Of a stretch of 64,000 nt of DNA, positions 27,536 through 37,447 are shown piece after piece. The translations under genes were made by a program, and so were the position numbers. The notes beneath the pieces were generated by a model, which searched no databases, was not told the DNA's origin, and worked only from the letters and a program-made list of their open reading frames with translations. Origin of the DNA: Burkholderia sp. 8Y (lineage in GTDB: Bacteria; Pseudomonadota; Gammaproteobacteria; Burkholderiales; Burkholderiaceae); the NCBI RefSeq assembly GCF_902506145.1, contig NZ_LR733520.1, forward strand, positions 1,377,976-1,441,975. Direction: 5' to 3'. Numbering within the stretch: position 1 is the first letter of the stretch; every line of letters begins with the position of its first letter.

Positions 27536-28696
27536 ATGCGACGGTCCGCATTCTTCATCCGGTTCATCGGTATCGGTGTGCTGTTCCATGTCTACGTCGG
27601 CTTGCGGCTCATTCCCGCCGCGCCCGTCGGCATGCCGCTCAAGGTGCTCGGCGCGGCGTGGCTGGTCGCATCGCTCATCCTGATTCCGCTGGGGATGATG
27701 GCGCGCAATATCGAGGCGCAGCCGCTTTCCGACCGGCTCGCGTGGTTCGGCCTCACCGCGCTCGGCTTCTTCTCATCGCTGCTTTTGCTGACGTTTGCCC
27801 GCGATGTCTTGCTTCTCTGCGTGCATCTCGCCGACTGGTTGCGCGCCGCGCCGGTCGGTTCACCGGCACTCGTCGCGGATAGCGCGCTCGCCGTGCCGGT
27901 TCTCGCTGTGCTGCTGTCGGCCATCGGCTTCTACAACGCGCGCAAACGCGCGCCGGTCGTGACCGTCGACGTGCCGATTCCGAACCTGCCGGTCGCGCTC
28001 GACGGCTTCACCATCGTCCAGATCAGCGACATTCACGTCGGCCCGACGATCAAGCGGCCCTACGTGGAGCGCATCGTCGCGGCGGTCAACGGCCTCGCGC
28101 CGGACGTGATCGCGGTCACGGGCGACGTCGTGGACGGCGCGGTGCCGCACCTCGCGGACCACACGCGCCCGCTCGCCGGCTTGAGCGCGCGGCACGGCGC
28201 ATTCCTCGTGACAGGCAATCACGAGTACTACTCGGGCGCGGAAAAGTGGATCGCGGAGTTTCGGCGATTGGGGCTGACCGTGCTGCTGAATCAGCACGTG
28301 GTCGTGAATCACGACGGCGCGCAGGCCGTAATTGCCGGCGTCACCGATTACGGCGCAGGCAGCTTCGATCCGGCGCACCGCAGTGATCCGGCGAAAGCGA
28401 TCGACGGCGCGCCCGCCGATGCGATCGTGCGCGTGCTGCTCGCGCATCAGCCGCGCAGCGCCACGGCGGCGGCAGAAGCGGGCTTCACGTTGCAGCTCTC
28501 CGGACACACGCACGGCGGGCAGTTCCTGCCGTGGAATTTCTTCGTGCGTCTACAGCAGCCGTTCGTCGCGGGGCTGGTGAAGTTCAACGGCCTCTGGGTC
28601 TATACGAGTCGCGGCACGGGATATTGGGGGCCGCCGAAACGCCTCGGCGCGCCGTCCGAGATCACGCGCGTGCGGTTGGTTGCCGGGGGCGCGTGA
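27536..28696 (+). CDS. Membrane-anchored metallophosphoesterase (YaeI-like)
   Basis: 386 aa. Four N-terminal transmembrane segments (about residues 8-25, 38-58, 70-92, 115-135) are followed by a calcineurin-like phosphoesterase domain. Metal ligands are visible as VQISDIHVGP, VITGDVVDG-type AVTGDVVDG, LVTGNHEYY and SGHTHGGQF. The arrangement resembles E. coli YaeI/YkuE proteins, some of which act on lipid-linked phosphates, but the substrate here is unknown. The ATG at 27536 opens the first membrane segment directly. Confidence 0.87.
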   Translation: MRRSAFFIRFIGIGVLFHVYVGLRLIPAAPVGMPLKVLGAAWLVASLILIPLGMMARNIEAQPLSDRLAWFGLTALGFFSSLLLLTFARDVLLLCVHLADWLRAAPVGSPALVADSALAVPVLAVLLSAIGFYNARKRAPVVTVDVPIPNLPVALDGFTIVQISDIHVGPTIKRPYVERIVAAVNGLAPDVIAVTGDVVDGAVPHLADHTRPLAGLSARHGAFLVTGNHEYYSGAEKWIAEFRRLGLTVLLNQHVVVNHDGAQAVIAGVTDYGAGSFDPAHRSDPAKAIDGAPADAIVRVLLAHQPRSATAAAEAGFTLQLSGHTHGGQFLPWNFFVRLQQPFVAGLVKFNGLWVYTSRGTGYWGPPKRLGAPSEITRVRLVAGGA

Positions 28697-28934
28697 AATA
28701 GCAAAGGAAGTGGACGCGCGTCGATGACGCGCGTCCTGCGCTCAGGGCAAAGCGCGACGTCCGGACACGGGAATGAACGGACGCCCTTCGCTGGCGAGCG
28801 GGATCTCTGCCAACGAAGCATCGACAAATTAAAGAAGTGCCGGATCATCGGCCACCAGATATTTCCGAATATCCCGGGCGGCGCGCAGCGGCTTTTGTCG
28901 ATTGTCAGGGAGTACGAACTTTTTTAGCCTGGCG

Positions 28935-29516
28935 CTACGTCAGCGCCGCCAAAACCTGCTCGGTCGACCGGATCCTTCCAATGCGCGGAAAGATGGTGCG
29001 GCACGTGATTGCATGCGTTTCCGCGTGCAAGTCGCTCATCGCGTCTTCGACGAAGATTTGCTGGTAGCCGCGCTCGAACGCGTCGCGCGCGGTCGACTCG
29101 ACGCCGATGTGCGTCGCGATGCCGCCGAGCACGATGGTCTCGATGCCCCGCCGCCGCAATTGCAGATCGAGCTCCGTGCCGTAGAACGCGCCCCACTGCC
29201 GCTTGACGATGACGAGATCGGATGCCTGCGCGCCGAGTTCCGGGCAAAGCTCGCTCCAGCCCGCCGGCTCGGTTGATGGTTGAGCGCGGCCCGCATCCGT
29301 CACCGGCCGCAGCGCGCCCGGACCGCCGGGAAACGCCACTTTGACCAGCACGACGAGCGCATCCATCGCGCGAAACCGGTCCGCGAGCAAGCGCGCGTTC
29401 GCCAGCACGCTCGCCGCGCTACGCGGCTGCACGGGCATGGCTGCAATACCGCTTTGAAGGTCGATCAGCACGAGCGCGGTGTGGCGCGCATCGAGCCGCA
29501 GTTCCGATGCGTTCAT
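28935..29516 (-). CDS. Isochorismatase-fold hydrolase, YecD-like, without catalytic Cys
   Basis: 193 aa. The fold is clear from ALVLIDLQSGI (catalytic Asp region), VIVKRQWGAFYGT (catalytic Lys) and the cis-peptide loop GGIATHIGVESTARDA. In cysteine hydrolases the loop carries Cys at the Gly of HIGVES. Here it is Gly, as in E. coli YecD and true isochorismatases. So a nicotinamidase or carbamoylase reaction is unlikely; a vinyl-ether or unknown hydrolase is possible. It is the last gene of the yadGH-msrB series, 13 bp after msrB. Confidence 0.82.
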   Translation of the reverse strand: MNASELRLDARHTALVLIDLQSGIAAMPVQPRSAASVLANARLLADRFRAMDALVVLVKVAFPGGPGALRPVTDAGRAQPSTEPAGWSELCPELGAQASDLVIVKRQWGAFYGTELDLQLRRRGIETIVLGGIATHIGVESTARDAFERGYQQIFVEDAMSDLHAETHAITCRTIFPRIGRIRSTEQVLAALT

Positions 29517-29529
29517 GGCCGCTTGCGTC

Positions 29530-30036
29530 TCACGTCTGTCTGAACACGAGCGCCGCGCCGTTTATGCAGTATCGCAGGCCCGTCGGATGGGGCCCATCGT
29601 CGAATACATGGCCCAGATGACCGCCGCAGCGCCTGCAATGCACTTCGTTCGGCAACGGCACCGACGCTTCGTTCACATGTGTCGCGACTGCGCCGTCCAT
29701 CGGCACCCAGAAGCTCGGCCAGCCGGTGCCGCTGTCGAACTTCGTGTCCGACGAAAACAGCGGCAGTCCGCAACCGGCGCAGGCAAAGTGCCCTTGGCGG
29801 CGCTCGTCGAGGAGCGGACTCGTGAACGGCGGCTCCGTCGCGCCACGACGCAGCACGCGATACTGCTGCGCCGACAACCGCCGGCGCCAGTGCGTGCGGC
29901 CGTGCTCGACTTCGAATTCAGAAAGCGCGGCGGGCCGTGTTCCGGCCATTGCTTGACGCCACGGCGCCATGCCGCCCGCTAGCGTCGCCGCCATCGCGCC
30001 GAGAAAATTTCGTTTCGTGCGTCTGATGATTTTCAT
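29530..30036 (-). CDS. msrB: Peptide-methionine (R)-S-oxide reductase, exported form
   Basis: 168 aa. It reduces the R form of methionine sulfoxide. Structural zinc Cys pairs are in CAGCGLPLF and HCRRCGGHLG. GTGWPSF is the substrate region and the catalytic Cys is in RYCINGAAL. An N-terminal RRTKRNFLGAMAATLAGG resembles a Tat signal, so the enzyme probably protects envelope proteins. MsrB without a signal is about 130-140 aa, which fits a 30-residue leader. It lies in the minus operon behind the ABC permease. Confidence 0.87.
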   Translation of the reverse strand: MKIIRRTKRNFLGAMAATLAGGMAPWRQAMAGTRPAALSEFEVEHGRTHWRRRLSAQQYRVLRRGATEPPFTSPLLDERRQGHFACAGCGLPLFSSDTKFDSGTGWPSFWVPMDGAVATHVNEASVPLPNEVHCRRCGGHLGHVFDDGPHPTGLRYCINGAALVFRQT

Positions 30037-30081
30037 CCGATGAACGCCCTCTTGTTTCCCGTCGCGCGATGCAGCTCTGTG

Positions 30082-30843
30082 CTATGCCTTCAGCCGATAC
30101 CCGGTCTTGAAAATCCACGCGACGATAGCGACAAAGATCGCAAGGAACACGAGCGTCATCGCAAGGCTTGTGCCGACTTGCACGTCCGCCAAACCGTAGA
30201 AGCTCCAGCGGAATCCGCTGATGAGATAGACGACCGGATTGAACAGCGCGACCGTCTTCCAGAACGGCGGCAGGATGTTGATCGAATAGAAGCTGCCGCC
30301 GAGAAACGTCAGCGGCGTCACGATCAGGAGCGGAATGATCTGAAGCTTCTCAAAACCGTCCGCCCATATTCCGATGATGAAACCGAGCAAGCTGAACGTG
30401 ACCGATGTCAGCAGCAAGAACAGAATCATCCACACCGGATGATCGATGCGCAGCGGCACGAACAGCCGCGCCGTCGCGAGGATGATGAGGCCGAGGAGAA
30501 TCGACTTCGTGGCCGCCGCGCCGACGTAGCTGATGACGAGTTCCAGATACGACACCGGCGCGGACAGCAACTCGTAGATAGTGCCGGTGAAGCGCGGAAA
30601 GTAGATGCCGAAAGACGCATTCGCGATGCTTTGTGTGAGCAAAGACAACATCACGAGCCCCGGCACGATGAACGCGCCGTAGCTGATGCCGTCGACCTGC
30701 GGAATGCGCGTGCCGATGGCCGCCCCGAACACGACGAAGTAGAGCGATGTGGAGATGACCGGCGAGACGATGCTTTGCATCAGCGTGCGGCCGGCGCGCG
30801 CCATCTCGAAGCGGTAGATTGCACGAACGGCGTGTAGATTCAT
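30082..30843 (-). CDS. ABC-2 type permease (YadH-like)
   Basis: 253 aa, six predicted membrane helices, ABC2_membrane family. Segments such as [40 protein letters not shown] and [15 protein letters not shown] are typical of the YadH subgroup. Its start overlaps the ATPase stop by four bases (ATGA), giving a fixed ratio of the two. Substrate unknown; YadGH relatives are proposed exporters. Confidence 0.88.
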   Translation of the reverse strand: MNLHAVRAIYRFEMARAGRTLMQSIVSPVISTSLYFVVFGAAIGTRIPQVDGISYGAFIVPGLVMLSLLTQSIANASFGIYFPRFTGTIYELLSAPVSYLELVISYVGAAATKSILLGLIILATARLFVPLRIDHPVWMILFLLLTSVTFSLLGFIIGIWADGFEKLQIIPLLIVTPLTFLGGSFYSINILPPFWKTVALFNPVVYLISGFRWSFYGLADVQVGTSLAMTLVFLAIFVAIVAWIFKTGYRLKA

Positions 30844-31766
30844 TTGGTTTCCCTGACGAGGCTCACGAAGATGTCTTCCAGCGAGCTTTGCGTCGTTTGC
30901 AGATCCTTGAAGCGCACGCCGGCTTCGTCGACATGGCGCAAGAGCGCGATGATGCGGCCCGGCTCGTCGTGCGCGTCATACGTATAGGTGAGTTCCGTGC
31001 CGCTCGCCGACAGCGCAAGACCGTACGGCACGAGCGGCGCGGGAATCGCGGCGAGCGGTTGCTCCAGTTGCAGCGTGAGATTCTTCTGCCCGAGCTTGCG
31101 CATGAGTTCGGCTTTCTCTTCGACGAGCACGATCTCCCCGCGATTGATGACGCCGATGCGATCGGCCATCTCCTCGGCTTCCTCGATGTAATGCGTCGTC
31201 AGGATGATCGTGACGCCCTTCTCCTTCAGCGCGCGCACGAGGTTCCACATATCGCGGCGCAATTCGACATCGACGCCGGCTGTCGGCTCGTCGAGAAAGA
31301 GAATGTCGGGCTCGTGGGCAAGCGCCTTTGCAATCAGCACACGCCGCTTCATGCCGCCCGAAAGCGTCATGATCTTGTTGTCCTTCTTGCTCCACAGCGA
31401 CAGCGACTTCAGCACGTTCTCGATGTGCGCGGGATTCGGCGCGCGCCCGAACAAACCACGGCTGAACGACACGGTGGCCCAGACGGTTTCGAAGGCGTCG
31501 GTCGTGAGTTCCTGCGGCACGAGTCCGATCATCGCGCGGGCGGCGCGATAGTCGGTGACGATATCGTAACCTGCGACGGTGATGCGCCCCTCGCTCGCCC
31601 GCACGATGCCGCAGACGGTGGAGATGAGCGTCGTCTTGCCCGCTCCGTTCGGCCCGAGCAGCGCGAAAATCTCGCCGCGCCGGATCTCCAGGTTCACGTC
31701 CTTGAGCGCGGAAAACCCCGACGCATACGTCTTGGAGAGATTGGAAATAGTGATGATATTCGGCAT
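30840..31766 (-). CDS. ABC transporter ATPase (YadG-like)
   Basis: 308 aa ATP-binding subunit. Walker [11 protein letters not shown]-loop VPQE, signature LSGGMKRR, Walker [13 protein letters not shown] and switch His TTHYIEE are all intact. Similarity to E. coli YadG covers the full length, including the extra C-terminal domain that ends in DIFVSLVRE. It starts at 31766; an ATG at 31802 would add 12 residues without support. First gene of the four-gene minus operon. Confidence 0.9.
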   Translation of the reverse strand: MPNIITISNLSKTYASGFSALKDVNLEIRRGEIFALLGPNGAGKTTLISTVCGIVRASEGRITVAGYDIVTDYRAARAMIGLVPQELTTDAFETVWATVSFSRGLFGRAPNPAHIENVLKSLSLWSKKDNKIMTLSGGMKRRVLIAKALAHEPDILFLDEPTAGVDVELRRDMWNLVRALKEKGVTIILTTHYIEEAEEMADRIGVINRGEIVLVEEKAELMRKLGQKNLTLQLEQPLAAIPAPLVPYGLALSASGTELTYTYDAHDEPGRIIALLRHVDEAGVRFKDLQTTQSSLEDIFVSLVRETK

Positions 31767-31885
31767 GGCGTGGACGATAGCAGATACCGCGCGATTCGGC
31801 ATGGACGAAGGGGGTAGTCCGAATGGCCGATGTTCGGCGCGCGATGCGGTGCCTACAATGTGTCGGCCAGAGTCAAGGAGCCGAC

Positions 31886-32365
31886 ATGCTTTTCGAACAG
31901 ATTCAGACCGCGTGCCTCAACGACGCGGACTTGCCGTGGGTGCCCTTCACGCCCTACAGCGAACAGGTGATGGTGAAGTACTTCAAGCTCGATCCGATCC
32001 GCGGCGAGACCATCGCGCTATTGAAAGCGCCCGCCAAAGGCGAGATGCCGCGGCACCGGCATACGGGCACGGTCATCGTCTATACGGTGCAAGGACGCTG
32101 GAAGTATCGCGAGCACGACTGGATCGCCGAGACGGGCAGTATCGTGTATGAAACCGCCGGGTCGAGTCACACGCCCGAGGCAGTCGCGCCGCAGCCGGGC
32201 GCGCCGGACATCGTCACGCTGAACATCATTCACGGCGAACTCGTGTTCGTCGACGACCATGGCCGCACGCTCGCCACGGAAAACTGGCGCAGCGGCTGGG
32301 ACCGATACGCGGGCTACTGCCGCGCGCACGGCCTTACGCCAAAAGACCTGACGGCGTTCGGCTAG
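31886..32365 (+). CDS. Cupin protein, 2,4'-dihydroxyacetophenone dioxygenase family
   Basis: 159 aa single-domain cupin. AAGGAG lies 5 nt before the ATG. The metal ligands of cupin motif 1 are seen in [17 protein letters not shown] (two His), with a later His in SSHTPEAV. It resembles the 2,4'-dihydroxyacetophenone dioxygenase/ChrR-like cupin group, but activity cannot be claimed. Separate transcription unit diverging from the ABC operon and convergent with the DUF2827 pair. Confidence 0.78.
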   Translation: MLFEQIQTACLNDADLPWVPFTPYSEQVMVKYFKLDPIRGETIALLKAPAKGEMPRHRHTGTVIVYTVQGRWKYREHDWIAETGSIVYETAGSSHTPEAVAPQPGAPDIVTLNIIHGELVFVDDHGRTLATENWRSGWDRYAGYCRAHGLTPKDLTAFG

Positions 32366-32381
32366 CGCGCGGGCGCTTGCA

Positions 32382-33536
32382 TCAAGCCTTGATGAAAAGC
32401 GCGTCGAGCGCGTCTGTATAAGCGCGTACGTTGGACTCGTGCAGCGGATCGAGCGTGCGCAGAAACGCCTGCGCGGTCGCACGGTAGGCGTCGAGATTCG
32501 CGTCGTGCTCCTTGAACGCCGTGCGCAGCGCGCGGCCGCCGTCTTCGCAGTCGAAACCGTGATAGCGGTAGCCGCACGCCCCGATCAGATGCGAGTTGTG
32601 GACGAGCGGGTAGCCGCCGTGAAGCGCCTCGTAATACAGATAGTTTTGCGCATTTTCCCAGTGATGACTGACGACTGCATCGACCTCGCGCGGCACGATC
32701 TGCGCAAATGGAAAGCGCGCTTCGAAAGACGCGAGGCTATGTCTGACTACATCCAGACTGCGCGCGAATTCGACGAACGTCGGCTGCTCTTTCAGCTTGG
32801 CGGTGCCGTAGACGCGCACCGCGTCGATCACGTTCGGGTCCGCGCGATGCGCGCATTCGCAACTGAGCAGCGGCACGTAGCTCGTCTTCACCATCGAGAC
32901 GTTCGGTTCGAAAATGCCGACACGCCAGCGCAGCTTGCCCGGCTGATAGCCGAACGTGAGGCCGTCGGGCAGATTGCGCGCGTCCTGTTCGAGGAGCATG
33001 GGGCTCCAGATGTGCGGCACGATGGTGACGGGCGCGCGGCCGAGCGCCTGAAAGTACGGTTTGCACGACCGCTCGTACTCGGGCAGCGTCCACACGGCAT
33101 CGTAAGGCACTTGCGGCACGAGTCCCGCCGGCGGCAGCGAAAAAATCATGCGCTCGATATCGAGCACGTAGTCATTGCCGACGCGCATCGAGACGATCTT
33201 CCCGCCGCGTTCGCGGAACTTGAGCACCCACTCGCGCTGAAGCTGCGCGTGCAGTTCGATCATCACGTCGAGACGGCCGAGCGCGGATTCCGGCTCGATG
33301 ATCGGCGCGGGCGCATCGGCCATGAAGCGTTTCGCGTCCTCGCGCGTGCCGTCGCCGCTCGCGACGATATAGACCGCGTCCACGCGCGGCGAGCGTGCCA
33401 GCAGTTGAATAAGGAACAAGGCATTCTGCGCAATGCCGCTTTCGAACATCGACTGTCCGCCCGCGCGGACATACACGGACACGCCCACGCGCAGGCGGCG
33501 CGGGGCTTTCTTGCTGGCAGTGTGGAGGGAGCTCAT
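32382..33536 (-). CDS. DUF2827 family protein (second of pair)
   Basis: 384 aa, related over most of its length to its neighbour. Both carry FEPNVSM/LEPNISV, HWENAQNYLY/QWANDQNYLY and the nearly identical GGYPLVHNS. DUF2827 proteins have a GT-B-like look and are common in Burkholderia-group polysaccharide or effector-like loci, but no reaction is established. The start at 33536 overlaps the previous stop (ATGA) and has GGAG 9 nt upstream. Confidence 0.85.
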   Translation of the reverse strand: MSSLHTASKKAPRRLRVGVSVYVRAGGQSMFESGIAQNALFLIQLLARSPRVDAVYIVASGDGTREDAKRFMADAPAPIIEPESALGRLDVMIELHAQLQREWVLKFRERGGKIVSMRVGNDYVLDIERMIFSLPPAGLVPQVPYDAVWTLPEYERSCKPYFQALGRAPVTIVPHIWSPMLLEQDARNLPDGLTFGYQPGKLRWRVGIFEPNVSMVKTSYVPLLSCECAHRADPNVIDAVRVYGTAKLKEQPTFVEFARSLDVVRHSLASFEARFPFAQIVPREVDAVVSHHWENAQNYLYYEALHGGYPLVHNSHLIGACGYRYHGFDCEDGGRALRTAFKEHDANLDAYRATAQAFLRTLDPLHESNVRAYTDALDALFIKA

Positions 33537-34669
33537 CGTGCGGCGCTCCGGTTGGGTCGGTTCCATAGATGCATCAGGCGATGCGCGTAAGCGTCCAGAT
33601 TGGCCGGATTGAACGGATCGACGGCTTCGATCACGCGCGCCGCGCGTGCGCGGTAGTCGTCGAGCGCGGCGTCGTGCTCACGCAGCGCGCGCAGCAGTTG
33701 GCGCGCGCCCTCCTGCACGTCGAAGTCCGGATAGTAGTAGCCGGCGTCTGCAAGCCACGGCGAGTTGTGGACCAGCGGATAGCCGCCGTAGAGCGCGTCC
33801 AGGTAGAGATAATTTTGATCGTTGGCCCATTGATGCGACACGATCGCGTCGCCGTGCATCGCCATGAAGCTCACCACGTCATGCCGCCCTTCGAACAGCG
33901 CGCGGTGGTCGCGCACGAGGTCGAGCGCGTTCGCCATATGCAGGAGCGTCGGATGCTCCTTCATGTGGAGCGTGTTCAGCGCGACCATGGACGCGACGCT
34001 GCCGCTATCGGCGCGATACGCTTCTTCGCAGATGAGCATCGGAATGGCCGAGGTTTCCTGCACCGAAATGTTCGGCTCCAGCAATCCGACGCGCAGTCCC
34101 TGCGCGCCCGCCTCCGCTCGCGTCCGATAGCCGTAGTGGTAGCCGTGTTGCGCGACATGCGCAATGCGCGCCTGCAGGAATTGCGGGTGCCAGATATACG
34201 GCACTTCGAACACGTCGCAGCGATGCAGCGTGCGCATGATCGGCGTCGATGGCGCGTCCTTGGAAAGCAGCCAGACTTCGTCGCAGCGGTCCGGGCGCGA
34301 CATGTGGCTCGGCTTCCCGAACACCGCAGGCTCCACGAGTCCGAGATACGGCTGGCCCACCACATAGAACACCACCTTTCGCCCGCGTGCGCGCATCAGG
34401 TCGAGCCAGCCGACGTCGAGCGCGCCGCCCAGTTCGATCACCACGTCCACGGCATCGGTCGCCTCGCGCATGTCGATCACGCGCAGCTTCTTTCCGGCGA
34501 CGTCGACATCCTGCGGCATGGCAGCGAGCGCGCCGACATCGATCAAGACGACCGACGAAACGAACGGCAGCCGCTGAAACAGTTCCGCAAGAAAGACGAT
34601 GTTCTGACCCATTCCGTTGGACCAGATGCTATGTCCTTCGTAGCTCGCCATCGAAATGCCGATTCTCAT
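33533..34669 (-). CDS. DUF2827 family protein (first of pair)
   Basis: 378 aa from MRIGISMASYEGHSIWSNG. The opening RIGISMA.YEGHSIWSNGMGQNI resembles the N-terminus of GT-B glycosyltransferases, and the central YIWHPQFLQ followed by LEPNISVQETSAIPMLICEE is the family core. A longer frame from 34885 adds 72 Arg-rich residues and is not credible. It is translationally coupled to the next paralogue. The pair probably arose by tandem duplication and then diverged strongly. Confidence 0.83.
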   Translation of the reverse strand: MRIGISMASYEGHSIWSNGMGQNIVFLAELFQRLPFVSSVVLIDVGALAAMPQDVDVAGKKLRVIDMREATDAVDVVIELGGALDVGWLDLMRARGRKVVFYVVGQPYLGLVEPAVFGKPSHMSRPDRCDEVWLLSKDAPSTPIMRTLHRCDVFEVPYIWHPQFLQARIAHVAQHGYHYGYRTRAEAGAQGLRVGLLEPNISVQETSAIPMLICEEAYRADSGSVASMVALNTLHMKEHPTLLHMANALDLVRDHRALFEGRHDVVSFMAMHGDAIVSHQWANDQNYLYLDALYGGYPLVHNSPWLADAGYYYPDFDVQEGARQLLRALREHDAALDDYRARAARVIEAVDPFNPANLDAYAHRLMHLWNRPNRSAAR

Positions 34670-35085
34670 TGACACCACTTTCAATACTCCGAAAAGACGC
34701 TGCCGGACACGCGGCGTGGGCACGGCGCAGCGCCGTTCAAGAGCGGCGCGCCTCCGAAAGTTGATCCAGGACAATGACCGAAGCGCGAAACGAACGGAAT
34801 CGAAGCGACGCTCGAAACAATCATGCTGCGGTGGTTCGAACGCGAAGCGGCGTTTGCGTCGAAACGGGAACCGCGTGATGTCCACGCGGCATCGGATGCA
34901 ATGACGGGCGAATCAAGGGCCGCGCATTCTATCAACTGCTCGCCGGCCGTCGTTCGATGAACTGAGTGTAGGTCAAAGATTAGGAAATATCGCATCGCCA
35001 AGGCGCGGCACGGCGCTGCTGTTTAGAATCAGCGTGGGCACGCGCCACGAAATCTCAACGCATCACAAAACAGGAGGAACGGAGC
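34670..35085. other. Divergent gap, DUF2827 pair / hydroxyacyl-CoA dehydrogenase gene
   Basis: 416 bp without a supported gene. It ends in a strong ribosome site, AGGAGGAACGGAGC, before the ATG at 35086. Longer frames across the first part are Arg-rich and lack ribosome sites. No clear palindrome or repeat was found. Confidence 0.3.
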
Positions 35086-35937
35086 ATGAACATTCAGACC
35101 GTCGGTATCGTTGGGGCGGGAACGATGGGCAACGGCATCGCGCAGGTCGCGGCGGTCGCGGGCTTCAAGGTCGTGCTGATCGACGTCACGGACGCCGCGC
35201 TCGCCAAGGGCGTCGCCACGCTGACGGCGAGCCTCGAGCGGCTCGTGGCGAAGGACAAGCTCGACGCCGCCACGCGCGACGCGGCCATCGCGCGCATCGG
35301 GACGTCCACTGACTACGCGCGGCTATCGGCGGCGGACATCGTCATCGAGGCAGCGACCGAGAACGTCGAACTCAAGCATCGCATTCTCGGGCAGATGGAG
35401 GCGGCGGCGCGAGCGGACGCGATCCTCGCGTCGAATACGTCGTCCATTTCGATTACCGCGCTCGCCGCGACGCTCGCCCACCCCGAGCGGTTCATCGGCA
35501 TGCACTTCTTCAATCCGGTGCCGCTTTTGCAACTGGTGGAAGTCATTCGCGGGGTGCAGACGAGCGACGAAACAGTGACCGCCGTGCGCGAGCTCACCGG
35601 GAAGCTCGACAAGTCGCCAATCGGCGTGCGCAATTCGCCGGGCTTCGTCGTCAACCGCGTGCTCGTGCCGATGATCAACGAGGCGTTTTTCGTGCTGTAC
35701 GAAGGCGTCGCGACGGCCGAGGAAATCGACACGGGCATGAAGCTCGGCGCGAATCACCCGATCGGGCCGCTCGCGCTCGCGGATCTGATTGGCCTCGACG
35801 TGTGTCTTTCCGTCATGGATGTGTTCCTGAAGGACTTCGGCGATTCGAAGTACCGCGCGTGCCCGCTGCTGCGCGAACTCGTCGCGGCCGGGCATCTCGG
35901 ACGCAAGACCAAACGCGGGGTGTACCGGTACGATTAA
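35086..35937 (+). CDS. 3-hydroxybutyryl-CoA dehydrogenase
   Basis: NAD(P)-dependent oxidoreductase (283 aa) that interconverts 3-hydroxybutyryl-CoA and acetoacetyl-CoA. It has the Rossmann start VGIVGAGTMGNGIAQ, the catalytic His region GMHFFNPVPLLQLVE and the C-terminal dimer domain with NSPGFVVNRVL and HPIGPLALADLIGLD. The length matches Hbd/PaaH single-function enzymes. Monocistronic, so it could serve butyrate, polyhydroxybutyrate or phenylacetate breakdown. Confidence 0.9.
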   Translation: MNIQTVGIVGAGTMGNGIAQVAAVAGFKVVLIDVTDAALAKGVATLTASLERLVAKDKLDAATRDAAIARIGTSTDYARLSAADIVIEAATENVELKHRILGQMEAAARADAILASNTSSISITALAATLAHPERFIGMHFFNPVPLLQLVEVIRGVQTSDETVTAVRELTGKLDKSPIGVRNSPGFVVNRVLVPMINEAFFVLYEGVATAEEIDTGMKLGANHPIGPLALADLIGLDVCLSVMDVFLKDFGDSKYRACPLLRELVAAGHLGRKTKRGVYRYD

Positions 35938-36085
35938 ACGGTCGGGCAGCGCAGTATCATGCATCGGATACCGTATGATCGCGGTCATTTTCTGCAAGAC
36001 GCTTCCTTGCGCGCCTGCCTTGGTTTATCGCTTGGCGGGCGCGCCCGCGCGCCGCGACCACCGACCTCTTCCGAGACCACGCATC

Positions 36086-37258
36086 ATGCCAATCTCCTCC
36101 AACGGGCAGCCGAACCTGAATCCGCGTCAGCCGGTCGACATTGCCCGCATTTTGCTCGTCATCGCCATTCTGTCGGCGCTGGCGGCGGGCAGCCTTTTCA
36201 TCCTGCGCCCGTTTATTCCGGGTCTCATCTGGGCGACGACCATCGTCGTCGCGACGTGGCCGCTCATGCTCGCCGTGCAGCGCCGCTGCGGCAATCGCCG
36301 CTGGATGGCGACCACCGTCATGCTGCTCGGACTGCTCATCGTGATCGTGCTGCCGCTCTATCAGGCGATCAGCACGCTCGCGCTGCACGGCGGCGAGATC
36401 ATGTCCGCGATCAAGAGCCTGCCGACGTATGCGCTGCCGCCGCCACCGAGCTGGGTCCACGACGTTCCGGTGGTCGGTCAGCGCGCGTCGGCCGAATGGC
36501 AATCGCTTTCCGACGCCGGCCCCGGCGGCATGCTCGCGAAGCTCGAACCGTACGTGACCATCGCGGCGCGCTGGATGCTCTCGCACGCGGCAGTCGTCGG
36601 CGTTTTCGTGATGCACATGGTCATCACCATCATCATCGCGGGCATTCTGTACACGCGCGGCGAAGCGGCGGGCAGCTTCGTCGTCCGCTTCGCGACGCGC
36701 GTCGCGGCGCAGCGCGGCGCCGAAGCCGTCAAGCTCGCCGGGCTGGCCGTGCGCGCGGTGGCGCTCGGCATCGTCGTGACGGCGGTCACGCAGTCGGCGC
36801 TCGGCGGAATCGGTCTGTGGATCGCGGGCGTGCCGGCCGCGGGCGTCATCACGGCGGTCATGCTCATGCTGTGCCTCGCGCAGATCGGCCCGCTTCTGCC
36901 GCTGCTCGGCGGCGTGGCATGGCTCTTCTGGCACGGTTCGCACGTCGCGGCGGCTTTGCTGCTGGTGTGGTCGCTGATGATTGCGATGCTCGACAATTTT
37001 CTGCGCCCGCTGCTGATTCAGCGGGGCGTCAATCTGTCGATGCTGTTGATCTTGTCGGGCGTACTCGGCGGCATGTTCGCATTCGGAATAGTCGGATTAT
37101 TCATCGGGCCCGTTATTCTCGCCGTCACTTCCACCATTCTGAATGCGTGGATTAACGAGCAGCCGTCCATGCCCCAAGTCGACGCAATCGCCAACGAAGA
37201 TATTGCTCGCGCCGCGCCGGAAAAGGGTTTGGCGGATGCGTCGCGACCGCGTCCGTGA
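36086..37258 (+). CDS. AI-2E family transporter (YdiK-like)
   Basis: 390 aa inner-membrane protein with about eight hydrophobic segments. It has PerM/AI-2E family features such as LRPFIPGLIWATTIVVATWP at the N-terminus and FLRPLLIQRGVNLSMLLI, then GIVGLFIGPVILAV near the C-terminus. Despite the family name, most members are not proven autoinducer exporters; several act in ion or peptide export. The start at 36086 follows a long upstream frame that lacks support. Confidence 0.85.
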   Translation: MPISSNGQPNLNPRQPVDIARILLVIAILSALAAGSLFILRPFIPGLIWATTIVVATWPLMLAVQRRCGNRRWMATTVMLLGLLIVIVLPLYQAISTLALHGGEIMSAIKSLPTYALPPPPSWVHDVPVVGQRASAEWQSLSDAGPGGMLAKLEPYVTIAARWMLSHAAVVGVFVMHMVITIIIAGILYTRGEAAGSFVVRFATRVAAQRGAEAVKLAGLAVRAVALGIVVTAVTQSALGGIGLWIAGVPAAGVITAVMLMLCLAQIGPLLPLLGGVAWLFWHGSHVAAALLLVWSLMIAMLDNFLRPLLIQRGVNLSMLLILSGVLGGMFAFGIVGLFIGPVILAVTSTILNAWINEQPSMPQVDAIANEDIARAAPEKGLADASRPRP

Positions 37259-37447
37259 TTTATCTCGAAATGAGTTTTTACAGAATCGAGCAGATCTGTC
37301 GGATTAATTCCAAATGTGTACTAGGAGTGTGACTAAAATCGCTGTTGCGCCTTACAGCACACGGCGTTTCGCGCGAATTCGACGGCACACATCCGTTACA
37401 ATGCGGGTCTTTGATACTTGCCCGCTGAAGGGCGTAGGGGAATGACC

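Noticed and set aside
28697-28934. Possible small gene downstream of the phosphoesterase
   Set aside because: Short frames only, without ribosome site or codon bias; the 238-bp gap holds nothing I can support.
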